Source: Scatophagus argus (lineage: Eukaryota; Chordata; Actinopteri; Scatophagidae). Taken from it: DNA of 64,000 nt. Under the pieces are notes generated by a model that ran no database searches, was not told where the DNA came from, and worked only from the letters and a program-made list of their open reading frames with translations. Where the stretch lies: contig NC_058514.1 in assembly GCF_020382885.2 (NCBI RefSeq), forward strand, positions 129,001 to 193,000, read 5' to 3'. Positions 1-11,900 of the stretch are shown in pieces (the first letter of the stretch is position 1; every line of letters begins with the position of its first letter). The position numbers and the translations under genes were made by a program.

Positions 1-3000
1 CATGTGATTGTGGAGGTGACTTATGAGACGTCTCCATCAGCATCAGCTCTGCAGTGGCTCACACCTGAACAGACTGCTGGGAAGAAACAGCCGTACCTGT
101 TCAGCCAATGTCAGGTGTGTGTGTGTGTGTGTTTTTCTGTCTGAGGTCCACTGATGATGAAAAGTTGTTGTGTAATGAAATCTTGTGTAAGTTAGACATT
201 TTAGCAGAAGTTAAAGTTTCATCATAACAAACGTCTGCAATGTTTGTTCTCTAAAACCTTTTTCCTTTCAAACTGCCGTCTTTGTTTCATTTTCTTGTGG
301 TTATGATCTCCAAATGAGTTGATTTAGTCAGAATCAGAATACTTTAGTGATTCCTGGGGGAAATTGGATGTCTCTGAGTTTCTTCTGTTGACAGCAAGTA
401 TTTTGCTCCTCTGTGAGTGTTTGTCCTCTGTGATGTTTATGTTGATATTATGAATGAACGTTCTGAAGACAAAAGATTGTGTATTCAAGCCCAGCGGTCA
501 GATTATCAGATCAAACTGATTAAATTAGAAACATCAGCAGAGCAGAATGTCAGCATGACAGATGAACCTTATTGGCTGAAGGTAAAAACACAAATACAAT
601 TCATTGTGTTGTCTCACAGGCTCATCACTGCAGGAGTATGGTTCCCTGTCAGGACAGCCCATCTGTCAAACACACCTACTATGCTCAGGTAACACACACA
701 CACATCTGTTGGACGGTGTGTCTGCAGACCATCAGTCACTCGAGAAGCTGTGACCTGCGTTTTGTCTCTCAGGTGTCTGTGCCTAAAGATCTGGTGGCTG
801 TGATGAGTGCAGTGAGAGACGGACAGGAAGTTGATCCTCAGGACAACAACCGTATCATCTACAGATTCAGACAGCCAGTCAGTCCACTCTTCTCCTCCTC
901 TTTATTGATGATAATGACTCTGACTTAGCAGACATGTCGTTTGGTGTAAACACGTCAATGAATCAGAGATGTTTATTCAACACCTGCACATCAGTTAATC
1001 GAGTCACTCTGACCTTTGACCCCAGGTGCCCATGCCTTCTTACCTGATAGCCATCGTGGTGGGAGCTCTTGAAAGCAGGTACTCCCTGCCTTACCTTCTC
1101 ATTGTTGTCATCATCTCACCTGCAGCAGGTAAGCAGTGTTTCTGTGCTCTGATTGGCTGACAGGGAGATCGGACCAAGGTCCAGAGTCTGGTCTGAGAAA
1201 GAGTTTGTGGATAAAGCAGCATATGAGTTCTCTGAGGTGAGTAACAAACATCATGAAGAGCCTGAAACCACTGGACCTTCAGTGTAGAGAAGCCAATGCA
1301 GGAGAAATATGTTCTTGTGAGAACGTGTGCAGCAGCTTTCTGGATTGGCTGGAGAGTCTTTAGAGGCTGACTGGGGCCGTCTGAGTTCATCAGGCTTTGA
1401 AGTAACAAATATGTACTTTACGTGCATGCATTCATGTCATCCACAGAATGTTTCAGTTCAAATGATTTCAGTGTTTATGAGTTTAATTACTGTTCATGTG
1501 TCTGTGATGTCCCCATCAGACAGAGACCATGTTGAAGACAGCTGAGGACCTCGCAGGACCATATGTTTGGGGTCAGTATGACATCCTGGTTCTTCCTCCA
1601 TCTTTCCCATATGGAGGCATGGAGAACCCATGTCTGACCTTCGCTACGCCAACACTGCTGGTACACACACACACACACACGCATTATTACAGAAAGACAT
1701 CTGACAGCATCTCGTGAGTGTTGATCATGACTGTGTCTGTCTATTCACAGGCGGGAGACAAATCTCTGTCCAATGTGAGTAAATACTTCCACTCTGAGAG
1801 TGGAAAACTGTTTGTTTCTCTGGGTGTTCGTGTGTTCAGGTGTTCATGTGTTGTTCCTCCTGTCAGGTGATTGCTCATGAGATCTCCCATAGCTGGACTG
1901 GGAATCTGGTTACCAATAAGACCTGGGAACACTTCTGGTAAACAAACACACCGAACAGTTTCTTTCATGAAGACTTGATTTATATTTTTTTTCACCTGGT
2001 AAACTGAGGCCGAATGGCCTCTCGCTTTCAAACCCCGAGTCAACTGGAATATCTTGATCAGAGTCCGATGGGATTTTTAATCAGTATTTATTTAAAAGAT
2101 ATTGACCCAGCTTCAGGTGTAAAGAAATAACTGGATTAATGCAACAGAATATTATTTTTATTGCAGATAACAAAAAGAAAGAAGCTCATTTTTAGCTCAT
2201 TAAATAAGATTAGATGCAGAAGATCTCTGAACTGTTCCAGATGCAGAAATCATTTCTCTGAGTCACAACAAGAACCACGATGAGCCACACTGAATTCTTT
2301 CCCAGCCTGCAGCTGTTTACTGTCATTGTTCTCAGGTTGAACGAGGGTCACACGGTGTACCTGGAAAGGATGATTGGCAGGTCTATGGAGAGCGAACAGT
2401 TTAGACAGTTTAAAGCCATAGGGGGCTGGAAGGACCTGCAGGACTCGGTGAGAACCTGAACCTGTCAGTGGTCTCCATTTTTAATACGTAGATTTTGTTA
2501 ATTTTTGAACAGTTCCAGACAGGCTGAGAACAGGTTTGAGCAGGTGCTTGATACTTCTGCTGTTTTCTGCCTGTCTGTCATAATTCAGGTGAACACCTTT
2601 GGAGCCAACAACCCTCTGACCAACCTGGTCCCCAGCCTGCAGGACGTCGACCCTGACGAAGCCTACTCCTCTGTGCCCTACGAGAAAGGCTTTGCTCTGC
2701 TGTACCACCTGGAGGAACTGATGGGGGGACCAGGTAACCTGGACACACCTGGACACATCACAAACTGTCTGACCCTGACCTGTTTGTTTACCTATTGGTT
2801 GGTTTGTCTTCTTCAGAGGTGTTCATGGGTTTTGTGAAGTCGTACATCCAGCTGTTTGCCTACAGCAGCGTCACCACGGACGAGTGGAAGAACTACCTGT
2901 TCACCTACTTCAAAGACAAGGTGAGAAACACCTAGATTGTTGTGGGACCTGACACAGTCTTCTCGTAGAGACTTGATGAGGTGTTGTAGACGTCACATGG

Positions 3001-4942
3001 ACTGATCTGCAGTTTGAGTGCTGCGGGGCGTCCAGGTGCAACAGGATGTAGTCAGCCCTGTGCTGTGTTTGTGTATCTCAGGCGGACATCCTGAACAAGG
3101 TGGACTGGAATGCCTGGATGTTCACTCCTGGGATGCCTCCAGTCAAACCTCAGTGAGTGGATCTTGTCAGACCTCCATGAGGACTATCAGTCCTGTAACC
3201 TTGTCTGCTCTAAGTCAGTTTCATCACTGTGTTTCAGGTATGACACTGCACTAGCCGATGCCTGCATCGCTCTGGCCCAGAGGTGGATGAAGGTAAGACC
3301 TGGACCTTACACGGACTTGTTTCTATTGTTTTTGTGATGTTCAGAGATAAACCTTCATGTTTGGCCCCATTCAGGCCAAAGACCAGGACCTGAGCAGCTT
3401 TAAAGAGGCTGATGTGAAGACACTGTCATCCCACCAGCTCATCGAGTTCCTGTCCCTCCTGCTTCAGGAGGTAAACCACTTCAACTCACCAACTGTCCAC
3501 TAGGGCTGCACGATATCAGGAAAACTTGCAATATGCGACAACTCATTTCAGTATTGCGGTGTGGATATGATTGACGATATATAAACAAATGTTGCAGTTT
3601 AGTTTAAATGTATTTGTGTCTTTAGGTTTTGCTCTGTTGACAGGTGAACAGTGAATGAACTCAAAGTGTTATTTACATTCCAACAAGCCAGTTTTATTGA
3701 AAAGTGCATCCGACTTCAGCGACGAATCTGACCAAGAAATCCCGCCGGTTCACCAGGTCGTTAAACGAAATGACTCGTTAGCTCATCGGTTCTCCAATCA
3801 GCTCGTCGCTTGCCGTCCACTGACGCGTGTCGTACGTTTTTGGAATGGCGACTTGGGAAAAACCATTCCGTGATGGAATCTGGTGTCTTTGGTCCCGCTT
3901 GTTGGTCAGACTTACAAAGTCCTCTTTGCTGACGGTGTTCGCAGGCATCACGTCCTTTGCCCAGCAACGTGCGACGGCCTCCATTGTTTCTTTGTAGCGG
4001 TTGGATGTTTTATCATCAGGTGCGACGCTTGCCAAACTCTGAGGAACGGAAGTCTGTTGGACTGGTTTGCTGCTGCAGATTCCGTTAACGTCGTTGCAGT
4101 GGCTAACGCTAGCTTTTTTTTGAACTCCTCCGTCTAATTCAATTCAATTCAAAAAACTTTATTAGTCCCCAGGAGGCAATTAAAGTAAATGTGTTGAATG
4201 TGAAATTATTGCAGTTCAAGGACTCTTTTGTAATATCATTATCGCACATGTTAGTATCGCGATGAAGATAAATTTTCGATTTATGATGCAGCCCTACTGT
4301 CCACTTCAGCTCACCAACTGTCCACTTCACCAACAGCCGGATGTTTGTTCTTTCAGGATCCTCTTCCTCTGACTCATGTAAAGAAGATGCAGGAGGTTTA
4401 TGATTTCAATGCCTGTATGAACTCAGAGATCCGCTTCAGGTAAGGAGTCCCACATCATGTCCTTTATTCTAAAGTCCTCCTCCTGGAAGCCTCCTAATAA
4501 TTTGCTGTTCTTCCTCTAGGTGGCTGAGGCTATGTGTTCGGTCCAGGTGGGAGGAAGCAGCTCCTATGGCGCTGAAGATGGCAACAGAACAGGGCAGGAT
4601 GAAGTTCACCAGACCGCTCTTCAGGTATTTCTACTCTCACTTCACATTTATCATTTCAGTTTACTTCAGTAGAGCTGCAGTTCATTAACATTTGCAGACA
4701 GTTCGCTTCAGAAGAACCTGCGTGAAGTTTGATTCAGATTACTTTAATTCTCTGTTTGCTGTCAAAGTGTGTCTGCTCTGAGTACATGTTCTAAATATGA
4801 TTGTTTTCTCTTCAGAGAGGTGTTTAACTTCGAGAAGTACCGCGATCAAGCGGTTTCAGTGTTTCTGGCTCACCGAGCAGCGATGCACCCGGTCACCTCA
4901 GGACTCATTGCCAAAGACCTAAAGGTGGACGCCAGTCTGTAA
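1..4942 (+). CDS. lta4h: leukotriene A4 hydrolase, 3' part (5' exons outside window)
   Basis: Bifunctional zinc enzyme of peptidase family M1: cytosolic epoxide hydrolase converting leukotriene A4 to B4, and aminopeptidase. Exons read in phase: 1-114, 620-688, 773-877, 1026-1078, 1164-1236, 1520-1660, 1751-1774, 1867-1937, 2336-2447, 2589-2733, 2817-2920, 3082-3152, 3238-3292, 3375-3470, 4357-4439, 4520-4624, 4816-4942 (TAA at 4940). Together they give about 515 residues; the human protein has 611, so roughly the first 95 lie upstream. Visible signatures are the exopeptidase motif GGMEN, the zinc site HEISH with the third ligand in WLNEG 18 residues on, YSSVPYEKG, and the C-terminal helical domain with [15 protein letters not shown]. 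All joins keep frame and no lesion was seen, so the gene looks functional. A hAT derivative sits in the intron after 3470. Family assignment is from recalled human sequence. Confidence 0.95.
3501..4296 (-). mobile_element. non-autonomous hAT transposon in an lta4h intron
   Basis: A 796-bp unit starts TAGGGCTGCA and ends with its inverse TGCAGCCCTA. It is flanked on both sides by the 8-bp direct repeat CTGTCCAC (3493-3500 and 4297-4304), the target duplication size typical of hAT elements. On the minus strand it keeps a fragment of hAT transposase (3778-4035) but no full gene. A TTTATTAGTCCCC stretch near 4160 may be a nested repeat tail. The intact duplication suggests a fairly recent insertion. 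Confidence 0.85.
3778..4035 (-). pseudogene. hAT (ZBED-type) transposase remnant
   Basis: An 85-codon frame contains a segment like [16 protein letters not shown] followed by [14 protein letters not shown]. This resembles the N-terminal part of hAT transposases, where a stretch about MxPxNTV is followed by a PSRxxFxxxAIPxxY stretch. The BED finger and the catalytic RNase-H-like region are absent. It is a leftover of the parent element rather than a working gene. Confidence 0.6.
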
Positions 4943-5137
4943 TACCAGAAACCTCCGGTCCATAACCAGTGTTAAGACATACATTAACAGGGTCTGCAAC
5001 AACATCAAAGCTTTTCTATCAGCTTCTTTCTCTCTTTAACCGAATAAGAAATTTGATGATTTGATTTGGTGAAAGGTTTTCCTCCATACATTTTGCTTCT
5101 GTTTCTGTATAAATGTTTCGTCTCAGGGCAGAACAGA

Positions 5138-5147
5138 AATAAATAAA
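5138..5147 (+). terminator. lta4h: lta4h polyadenylation signal
   Basis: Two overlapping AATAAA hexamers lie about 200 bases after the lta4h stop, followed by a T/GT-rich stretch. They imply a short 3' UTR. This is inferred from motif and position only. Confidence 0.7.
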
Positions 5148-5575
5148 ATTTGTCTTAAATCAGCTCTGCTGCTGTTCTCTCTTTTTCTGTTGAAGATCAT
5201 CTGTGGTTTATTGCATGAAACCTGAATCATGTTCAGGATTTGTTCTACTTCTTGTGGATGTTATTAAGGATGAAGCCTCTCATACAAAACATTTAGCAAA
5301 TTTAAACTTCAAGATAAAAATGCTCAAATCAGCCAAAAGGTCAGTTGTGTCAGTTTGTAATTATTATACATATAAAGTCAAAGAAAAGGACAGAAATATG
5401 AAAGTATATTTATAATGATAATAATAATATATTTATATTATACCTGTGACCTTTTCAGACTGCAGGTGAGCTGCCAACAGAGACGCACTGGCATGAAACA
5501 GCAAGCAGATACATCTTCAAACTATTTCAGTCCAGAGTTTCATCTAAAGACTGCAGTTACAAAGAACCTGTTCAT

Positions 5576-5640
5576 TAAATCAGAATCAGAATCAGAATTC
5601 CTTTATTTATCCCTGAGGGAAAATTCTTGAAAAAAAGAAA
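5576..5640 (+). repeat. LINE-type 3' tail repeat
   Basis: Short stretch with CAGAATCAGAATCAG followed by TTCCTTTATTTATCCCTGAGGG, the type of short-repeat tail found at the 3' ends of teleost L2-like LINEs. The surrounding 4943-5900 holds the lta4h 3' UTR and AT-rich unique sequence with no other gene that I can support. Confidence 0.5.
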
Positions 5641-5900
5641 GAAATGTTTAATGCTGGTAGAAAATTGTTTCTAACTCTTCTCCCTCTCCTGATGACAGTA
5701 TTTTTTATTAGTCCTAAAATAAAAGTCAAGATGATCAGGGTTATCAGGGTCTCATGTTGTGCAAACTGTTCCTGTTGTCAGTTATGGATCAACAGTTACT
5801 TCTGTCTCCGTTGAGTTTCACCATCATTAGGGGTCAACAGGAAGCAGAGAAAAAGAAAAGTCATGTTGCCACATGCACGTGTGTTCAAACTGAAGACTTA

Positions 5901-7350
5901 CAGTGCATCCAGAAAGTATTCAGAACACTTCGCTTCTTGTACATTTTGTTATGTTACAGTCTCATTCCAAAATGGATTAAATTCATTTTTTTCCTCTCAA
6001 AATTCAACACAAAATACCCCATAATGACAAAGTAAAACAAGTTTGCTAGATTTTTTTTTGCAAATTTATTAAAAATTAAAAAAACAAAAATATAACATGT
6101 ACATACGTATTCACACCCGGGGATCAACACTTTGTTGAAGCCCCTTTGGCAACAATCACAGCCTCAAGTCTTTTTTGAGTTTGATCCTACAAGCTTGGCA
6201 CACTTATCATTGGGCAGTTTCTTCCACTCCTCAATGTAGAACCTCTCAAGCTCCATCAGGTTGGATGGAGAGCATCGATGCATGGCCATTTTCGAATCTC
6301 TCCATAGATGCTCAATAGGGTTCACGTCTGGGCTCTGGCTGGGACACTCAGGAACATTCACAGAGTTGTCCCGAAGCCACTCCTTTGTGATTTTGACTGA
6401 ATGCTTAGGCTCGTTGTCCTGTTGGAAGATAAACCTTCACCCCAGTCTGAGGTCCAGTGCATTCTGGAGCTGGTTATCAGCAAGAATGTCTCTGTACCTT
6501 GCTGCAGGCATCTTTCCCTCAACCCTTACTAGTCTCCCAGTTCCTGCTGCCGCAAAACATCCTCACAGCATGACGCTACCACCACCATGTTTCACAGTAG
6601 GAATGGTATTGGCCAGGTGATCAGCAGTGCCTGGTTTCCTCCAGACATGAAACTTGTCATTCACGCTAAAGAGTTCAATCTTTGTTTCATCAGACCAGAG
6701 AATGTTGTTTGGAGTTTTGGTCACCTCCCTGACTAAGGCCCTTCTACCCTGATCAGTCAGTTTAGTTGGGCAGCCAGCTCTAGGAAGAGTCCTGGTGGTT
6801 CCAAACTTCTTCCACTTACATATTATGGAGGCCAATGTGGTATTTGGGACCTTTAATGCAGCAGAAATCTTTCTGTACCCTTCCCCAGATCTGTGCCTCA
6901 ACACAATCCTGTCTCAGAGGTCTACAGACAGTTCCTTTGACTTTGTGGCTTGGTTTGTGCTCTGACATGCACTGTCAACTGTGAGGGCTTATATAGACTC
7001 GGGTGTGCCTTTCCAGATCACAGCCAATCAGCTGAATTTACCACAGGTGGACTCAACTTAAGTTGTAGAAACCTCTGAAGGATGATCAATGGAAACAGGA
7101 AGCACCTGAGCTCAATTTTGAGTGTCATGGCAAAGGGTGTGAATACTTATGTACATGTAATGTTATTTTTTGTTTTTCATCTTTCATAAATTTGAAAAAA
7201 ATTCAAGCAAACTTGTTTCACTTTGTCATTATTTGGTATTTTGTGTAGAATTTTGTGGGAGAAATTTAATTTAATCCATTTTGAAATGAGACTGTAACAT
7301 AACAAAATGTGGAAAAAGTGAAGCGGTGTGAATACCTTCCGGATGCTCTG
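5901..7350 (-). mobile_element. Tc1-like DNA transposon, decayed
   Basis: A 1450-bp element is bounded by TA dinucleotides (5899-5900 and 7351-7352), the Tc1/mariner target. The ends are inverted repeats: CAGTGCATCCAGAAAG on the left and CAGAGCATCCGGAAGG when the right end is reverse-complemented. Similarity continues inward for about 200 bp on each side, past a shared region that includes a Tc1-like GTATTCACACCC motif. The interior encodes a broken transposase on the minus strand. Confidence 0.9.
6164..6904 (-). pseudogene. Tc1-like transposase, internally deleted
   Basis: Minus-strand frame 6904-6563 gives the helix-turn-helix part (GYRKISAALKVPNTTL) running directly into the catalytic core NILWSDETKIELF. 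In intact Tc1 transposases about 60 residues lie between these, so an internal deletion is inferred. Frame 6361-6164 gives the C-terminal catalytic block with CPSQSPDVNPIEHLW. The two parts are in separate frames with stops between, so no active enzyme is expected. Confidence 0.85.
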
Positions 7351-7610
7351 TAAAGAGATAAATGATGTATATAACATGCAGAGAAGTAGTTTTAAAAAAT
7401 GGAATGTTTTCTGAGTAACATTTTCAAATAAAGACTACATGTTGAAGTATAAAGTAATAGAAAATACCAACATTCAATATGAACTCTTCAAAGTGTACTT
7501 AGAATTCAGTAGTAATTCAGCCTCTGCTCCACAAAACATAGCAGATCGTAAATCAATACAGAATCAATTATTTAATCAGGAAATCAAAACAAATAAACAT
7601 TAGCTGTAAC

Positions 7611-7954
7611 TGCAGAAGGGTTGTGATCAATACTGCAGCAAATGGTGTGTACAGCCTCTAAGAATGGTCCAATCAGCTTCTCTGCTGACCTTCACCGAGC
7701 TGTGACGGGCTCACCTGGTCACAATGACATCACATAGCTATAGTGTCTGCAGTTCAGTATGGTTCACCTATATAACCTATATAAGCAAGTGGTTGGAGAT
7801 GATTCAGTAGTGATCCATATTGGCTGGGATCCTCTCACATGCATGTGCTTAATTTGATGCTGAGCTTCTTGTAATAAACTTCTTAAACAAGTAAGACGGT
7901 GTCAGCGGAGATCTCTTTCAACATCTTCACATCATCGCTATCCAATATACAACA
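7611..7954 (+). mobile_element. probable solo LTR
   Basis: A 344-bp stretch begins TG and ends CA, flanked by the direct repeat TAAC (7607-7610 and 7955-7958). Inside, in the expected order, are a CCAAT box (near 7670), a TATA-like TATATAAG (near 7780) and AATAAA (near 7872). No gag/pol or second LTR is present. The call rests on this arrangement; a 4-bp duplication alone could be chance. Confidence 0.5.
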
Positions 7955-7958
7955 TAAC

Positions 7959-8922
7959 AATGAAGGCTAACTGAGTGTGTTCAGTTTAATCAGAACAAAA
8001 TGCAGGATCTGCCAACTCTTTTATTACACCAGAACATCAGAAGGCAGTTGAAGCTACAGGAAAGAGCGTTAGTCACTTGGCATCCAACAGGAGCAATAGG
8101 ATTCATGAATAGTTATTGATCAGTTAATCAGGTGAAGTAAGGCAGACAGGTGAAGTTTGGTACAACTGATCAGCAGCAGATGGAGTTGGCAAAACAATCA
8201 ATATGTCAGACTACAAACTAAATGTCTATTTGAAAGCAGAACAGTCAAAGTTGAAAATCAACAGGATGTGAGAGGACACTGAGGGCTGCAAGCTTCAGTC
8301 TCCTGGCCACACACAGGTAGTGACTCTTCATGTTGTCCATCCTGGATACTGAATACAGCTGAGAGGCTGTTTGTGAGCGTGTTACGTGTTCTTAATACCA
8401 CAGCAACACCACGATCAGCCCAATCGGGCATGAACAAAATGTAGGTTTAATCAGACAGAAGAAAACTTCTTAAATGATTAGGATTCACTTTATATTTGCA
8501 ATGTTGATTTTAAAGAAAGCTTTTGGAAATGGATCAATACTGAGCTCTGATCACATTGATCAGAAGGACCAGACCTGATAACCTGTGATGTGCACAAACT
8601 GGAAATTCAGACCCAGCTGCTGCTGCTGCTGGAACCTGCGTGAATGAATGTTTAAAGGAATTTCATGAACAAATCAGGATGACGCAAAACAAGTCCAGAT
8701 GGTAGACCACATCAGCAACAGATTTCAAATGACACAAGTTGAATAAATGAGAAAAGGACTCAAGGCCACTTCCTCTGTCTGTGAACAGATTCCAGACTGG
8801 TTCTGACCTCCCTCCCTCAAGTTCGGACCACCCTCAAGTTCTGACTCCCCTCAGTCTGTGATAACTAATTTACAAATGTTTAGTTTTGGTTTTGATCAGG
8901 GGCAACATAGACGCTTCCAGAT
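7959..8922. other. mical3 3' flank, no gene seen
   Basis: Downstream of the mical3 stop on the minus strand. A reverse-strand AATAAA-type signal (TTTTATTA on the plus strand near 8015) could end its 3' UTR, but this is weak. Otherwise AT-rich sequence without a supportable gene or repeat boundary. Confidence 0.4.
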
Positions 8923-11900
8923 TCAGGACCATCTGAATCCCAGTCCCTGGGTAATCATGATCTCCTCCAGGTCCCGGTCTTCTTGTCGCTCCTGCAGTCT
9001 TTGTTCCTCTAGTAGAGACACCAGAGAGTCTCTCTGCTCCACCACCTCCAACATTTCCTCCAGGATCAGACGTTCCTCCACCAGCTGCCACTCCTCCTTC
9101 AGGTGGTCTGCACACAGCCAGGACAGACCAGACATGCAGAGTCATTAAATGTCATTAAAATAAACATGCCAGAAATGCTGATTTCCATCAGAGACAGTCA
9201 CATCTGCTGACTTTACAGTGGCTTTCTGTCAGTCAGTGTGAAGTTACCGTCAACAGCCATCCGCTCTCGGAGCTCCTGCTGAAGTCGACTCTGTCTGTCC
9301 TCCAACTCCAACTCTCGAGCACTGAAACACAGCAGGACTCTGAAAACTGGATCCAGACAATCCTGATTCATGCTGACACATTGAACCAGCTGTAGGAGCT
9401 GCTGGATTTAAAAATACTCACAATATCATGAGTTCAGATTCATATCGAACCAGAGAGTTCTTCTGCTGGACCAACTCAAACCACTGTTGCATCAGAGCTG
9501 GATTATCCAGTTTACCCAGGCCTGCAGAAACACCAGGATGCACTAAAGGGTCAGTTCACCGAAACACAGGCATCAAAACAGTTTACTATTGCAAATTACT
9601 TATACTACAGAAAACTCCAGTGGAATCCAGTAGAGTACACTTAATTGACATGACATCAGAGGAGGAACTGACCTCCCAGGTGAAGATCTGTGTCTTGTCC
9701 ATTGTTGGATTCTCCCCAGTAGTCTGACAGAAATACAGCTGACATTAGTCACATTATTCTTCACTTCATTAACTCACATTATTTCACATTAAAATCGAGT
9801 ACGTCTCAGATGTAACCTCTTCTGTCCAGTGTGATGCATGCATGCAACAAAAAGCTTACTGCTCACAAGGTGCCTGTCACCTGTCATCAAATGTTGTTAA
9901 ACTAAAAATAACAAAGATAAACTATAATGACAGCCGGTGCTTTCAGAAAACCTTTTCAAAAATTCAGCCAAGTAGTGTGTATGCATGTGTGTGTAAGCAG
10001 TAAGTATGAGATCAGCACACTTTACCAGATTCTCCCGCAATAAAAGCTGTTAAAATCTCACAGTGGCGACAGTTTATCTGTTTGTTTGTTTGTCAATTTG
10101 AGCTTTCCTGTCGTGGTTAGTTTTACATGTCAAAGAGCAACTAATTGATCAATAATGAGGGTCAATCATTGAATTTCTGTCCTGTCGTTAAGATAAGTTA
10201 ATAGCAACTTTGCTGTAACTTTATTGTGAACACTTTCTTCACTTATTTTTTCAAAAAATAAACTGTGAATAAACTATGATACTACTAAACTAAGTATATC
10301 ATTCAGTTAGTTAGCCAAACTGAAATATGTACCTTTGCATATGAGAACTCCTGTTTATCTTTTGCTGGTAGGTAGAAGAGTGTGTCATTAGCATAGACTG
10401 GACAGGTAAGACCAGGCAGTAACTGACATACAGACTAAACAGCAGCAGGTCCAGTATGGACCCTTGTGGGGCTCTGATTTTATTATCAATATTTGCATGG
10501 TGAATTATAAACATGGACGCACTGTTATCTGCTTAATAAACATTTTCATTTCATGTGAATATGATGTGTGTGGCTACCTGCTTCTCCTCTCAGAGCTTTT
10601 TCCACCATCACTCCTCTCTCCTCCAATTGCCTCTGTTTCTCCTCCACCTGCTGCAGCTGCCTCTGGATCATCTGAAGCAAACATAGAGTTAAGTCTCTGT
10701 CTCGCCTGTTGAGCTGGTTTCATCTGGACCTTTTAGTTCTGGTCCAGTTCAGGTTCACACTGACCAACTGAATGGCCCCACATGGGGAATTACATCCTGA
10801 CCGACAGCAGTTCAGTCTGAGTATCAGTGAAGACTGAGACTGGACCTCATGTGTCATAAAGTAGCTTTCAAGGAGTTTTCAAAGTTTGAGACTGTAGGCT
10901 TCGGTCAAAGCTTGAAAAAAGCTTTTGACATGGTCTGTAACCCTGACTATCCCTGTTGGTACTGTGCTCAGGTGAACTGACCTGAGCTTTGTGGAGTCTC
11001 TTCAGCTGTTCCTGTTTGGCCTTTCTTCTAGCAGCTCTCTGAACTCGTCGGGTGATTTTGGCATCCAGGTCTTCATCCTTGTCCTCTTGTTGCCTCTGGA
11101 ACATGGTCTCCTTCACACTCAGATCAGATGGCTCCTTTGGCTGGATCAGGACCCCCACCACCTCTGTGGGACAAGAGGACTGTCCATCAGAGTCTTGGAT
11201 GGGGACTCTGTCCTTCAGAGAGCACGTCTGAAACAAGACAAACAGCACTGTTAATACATTACAGCGAGTCAGACAGTATTGTGGATGATTAGATCTTCAT
11301 AGTAATGTGCATGTACCTTGATGGTGTACGTGCTTTTAAAAGCCAGAGCGTGAGGAATATACGCAGGCTGACAGACATGAAGCATAAAAACAGTCAAAGA
11401 AAACACAGACGAGACTTGATTGTGATTTAGACTTCAGGTCTGATTCTAACATTTCTGTGAGTCCTCAAGTTTACATTCAAGTCAAGTTGTGATGAGTCCA
11501 TGTCAAGTCTCAATTCAAGGCAAGTGCAAAGTCAATCACGAAAAGGCCAAGTGAGTCAAGACAAGCCCAAGTTAAGTTTCAGGACATTCAGTACAATTTT
11601 GGACTTGAGACATTCCAAGACAAACTGAAGACCAGACCAAGTCAAGTCAAAAGTCAATCAGGGCAAATCCCGGACAAGTCCGACTGACTTGAGACATGTC
11701 AAAACAAATTCTAGACAAGACAAAATCCAGTCAGTTCAAGCAAAAACAAGTCAGTTGAAACAAGAACAGGTAGGTCTCAAGTCAGGCAAAACAAGTCTCA
11801 TGTCAGTTAAGAGTCAGTGAAGAAAGAGCAAGTCTAAATAAAAACAAAAACCCCAACTCTTGACATGTCATGTCTTTCAGCAGTCACGTCCAAGTCCTTA

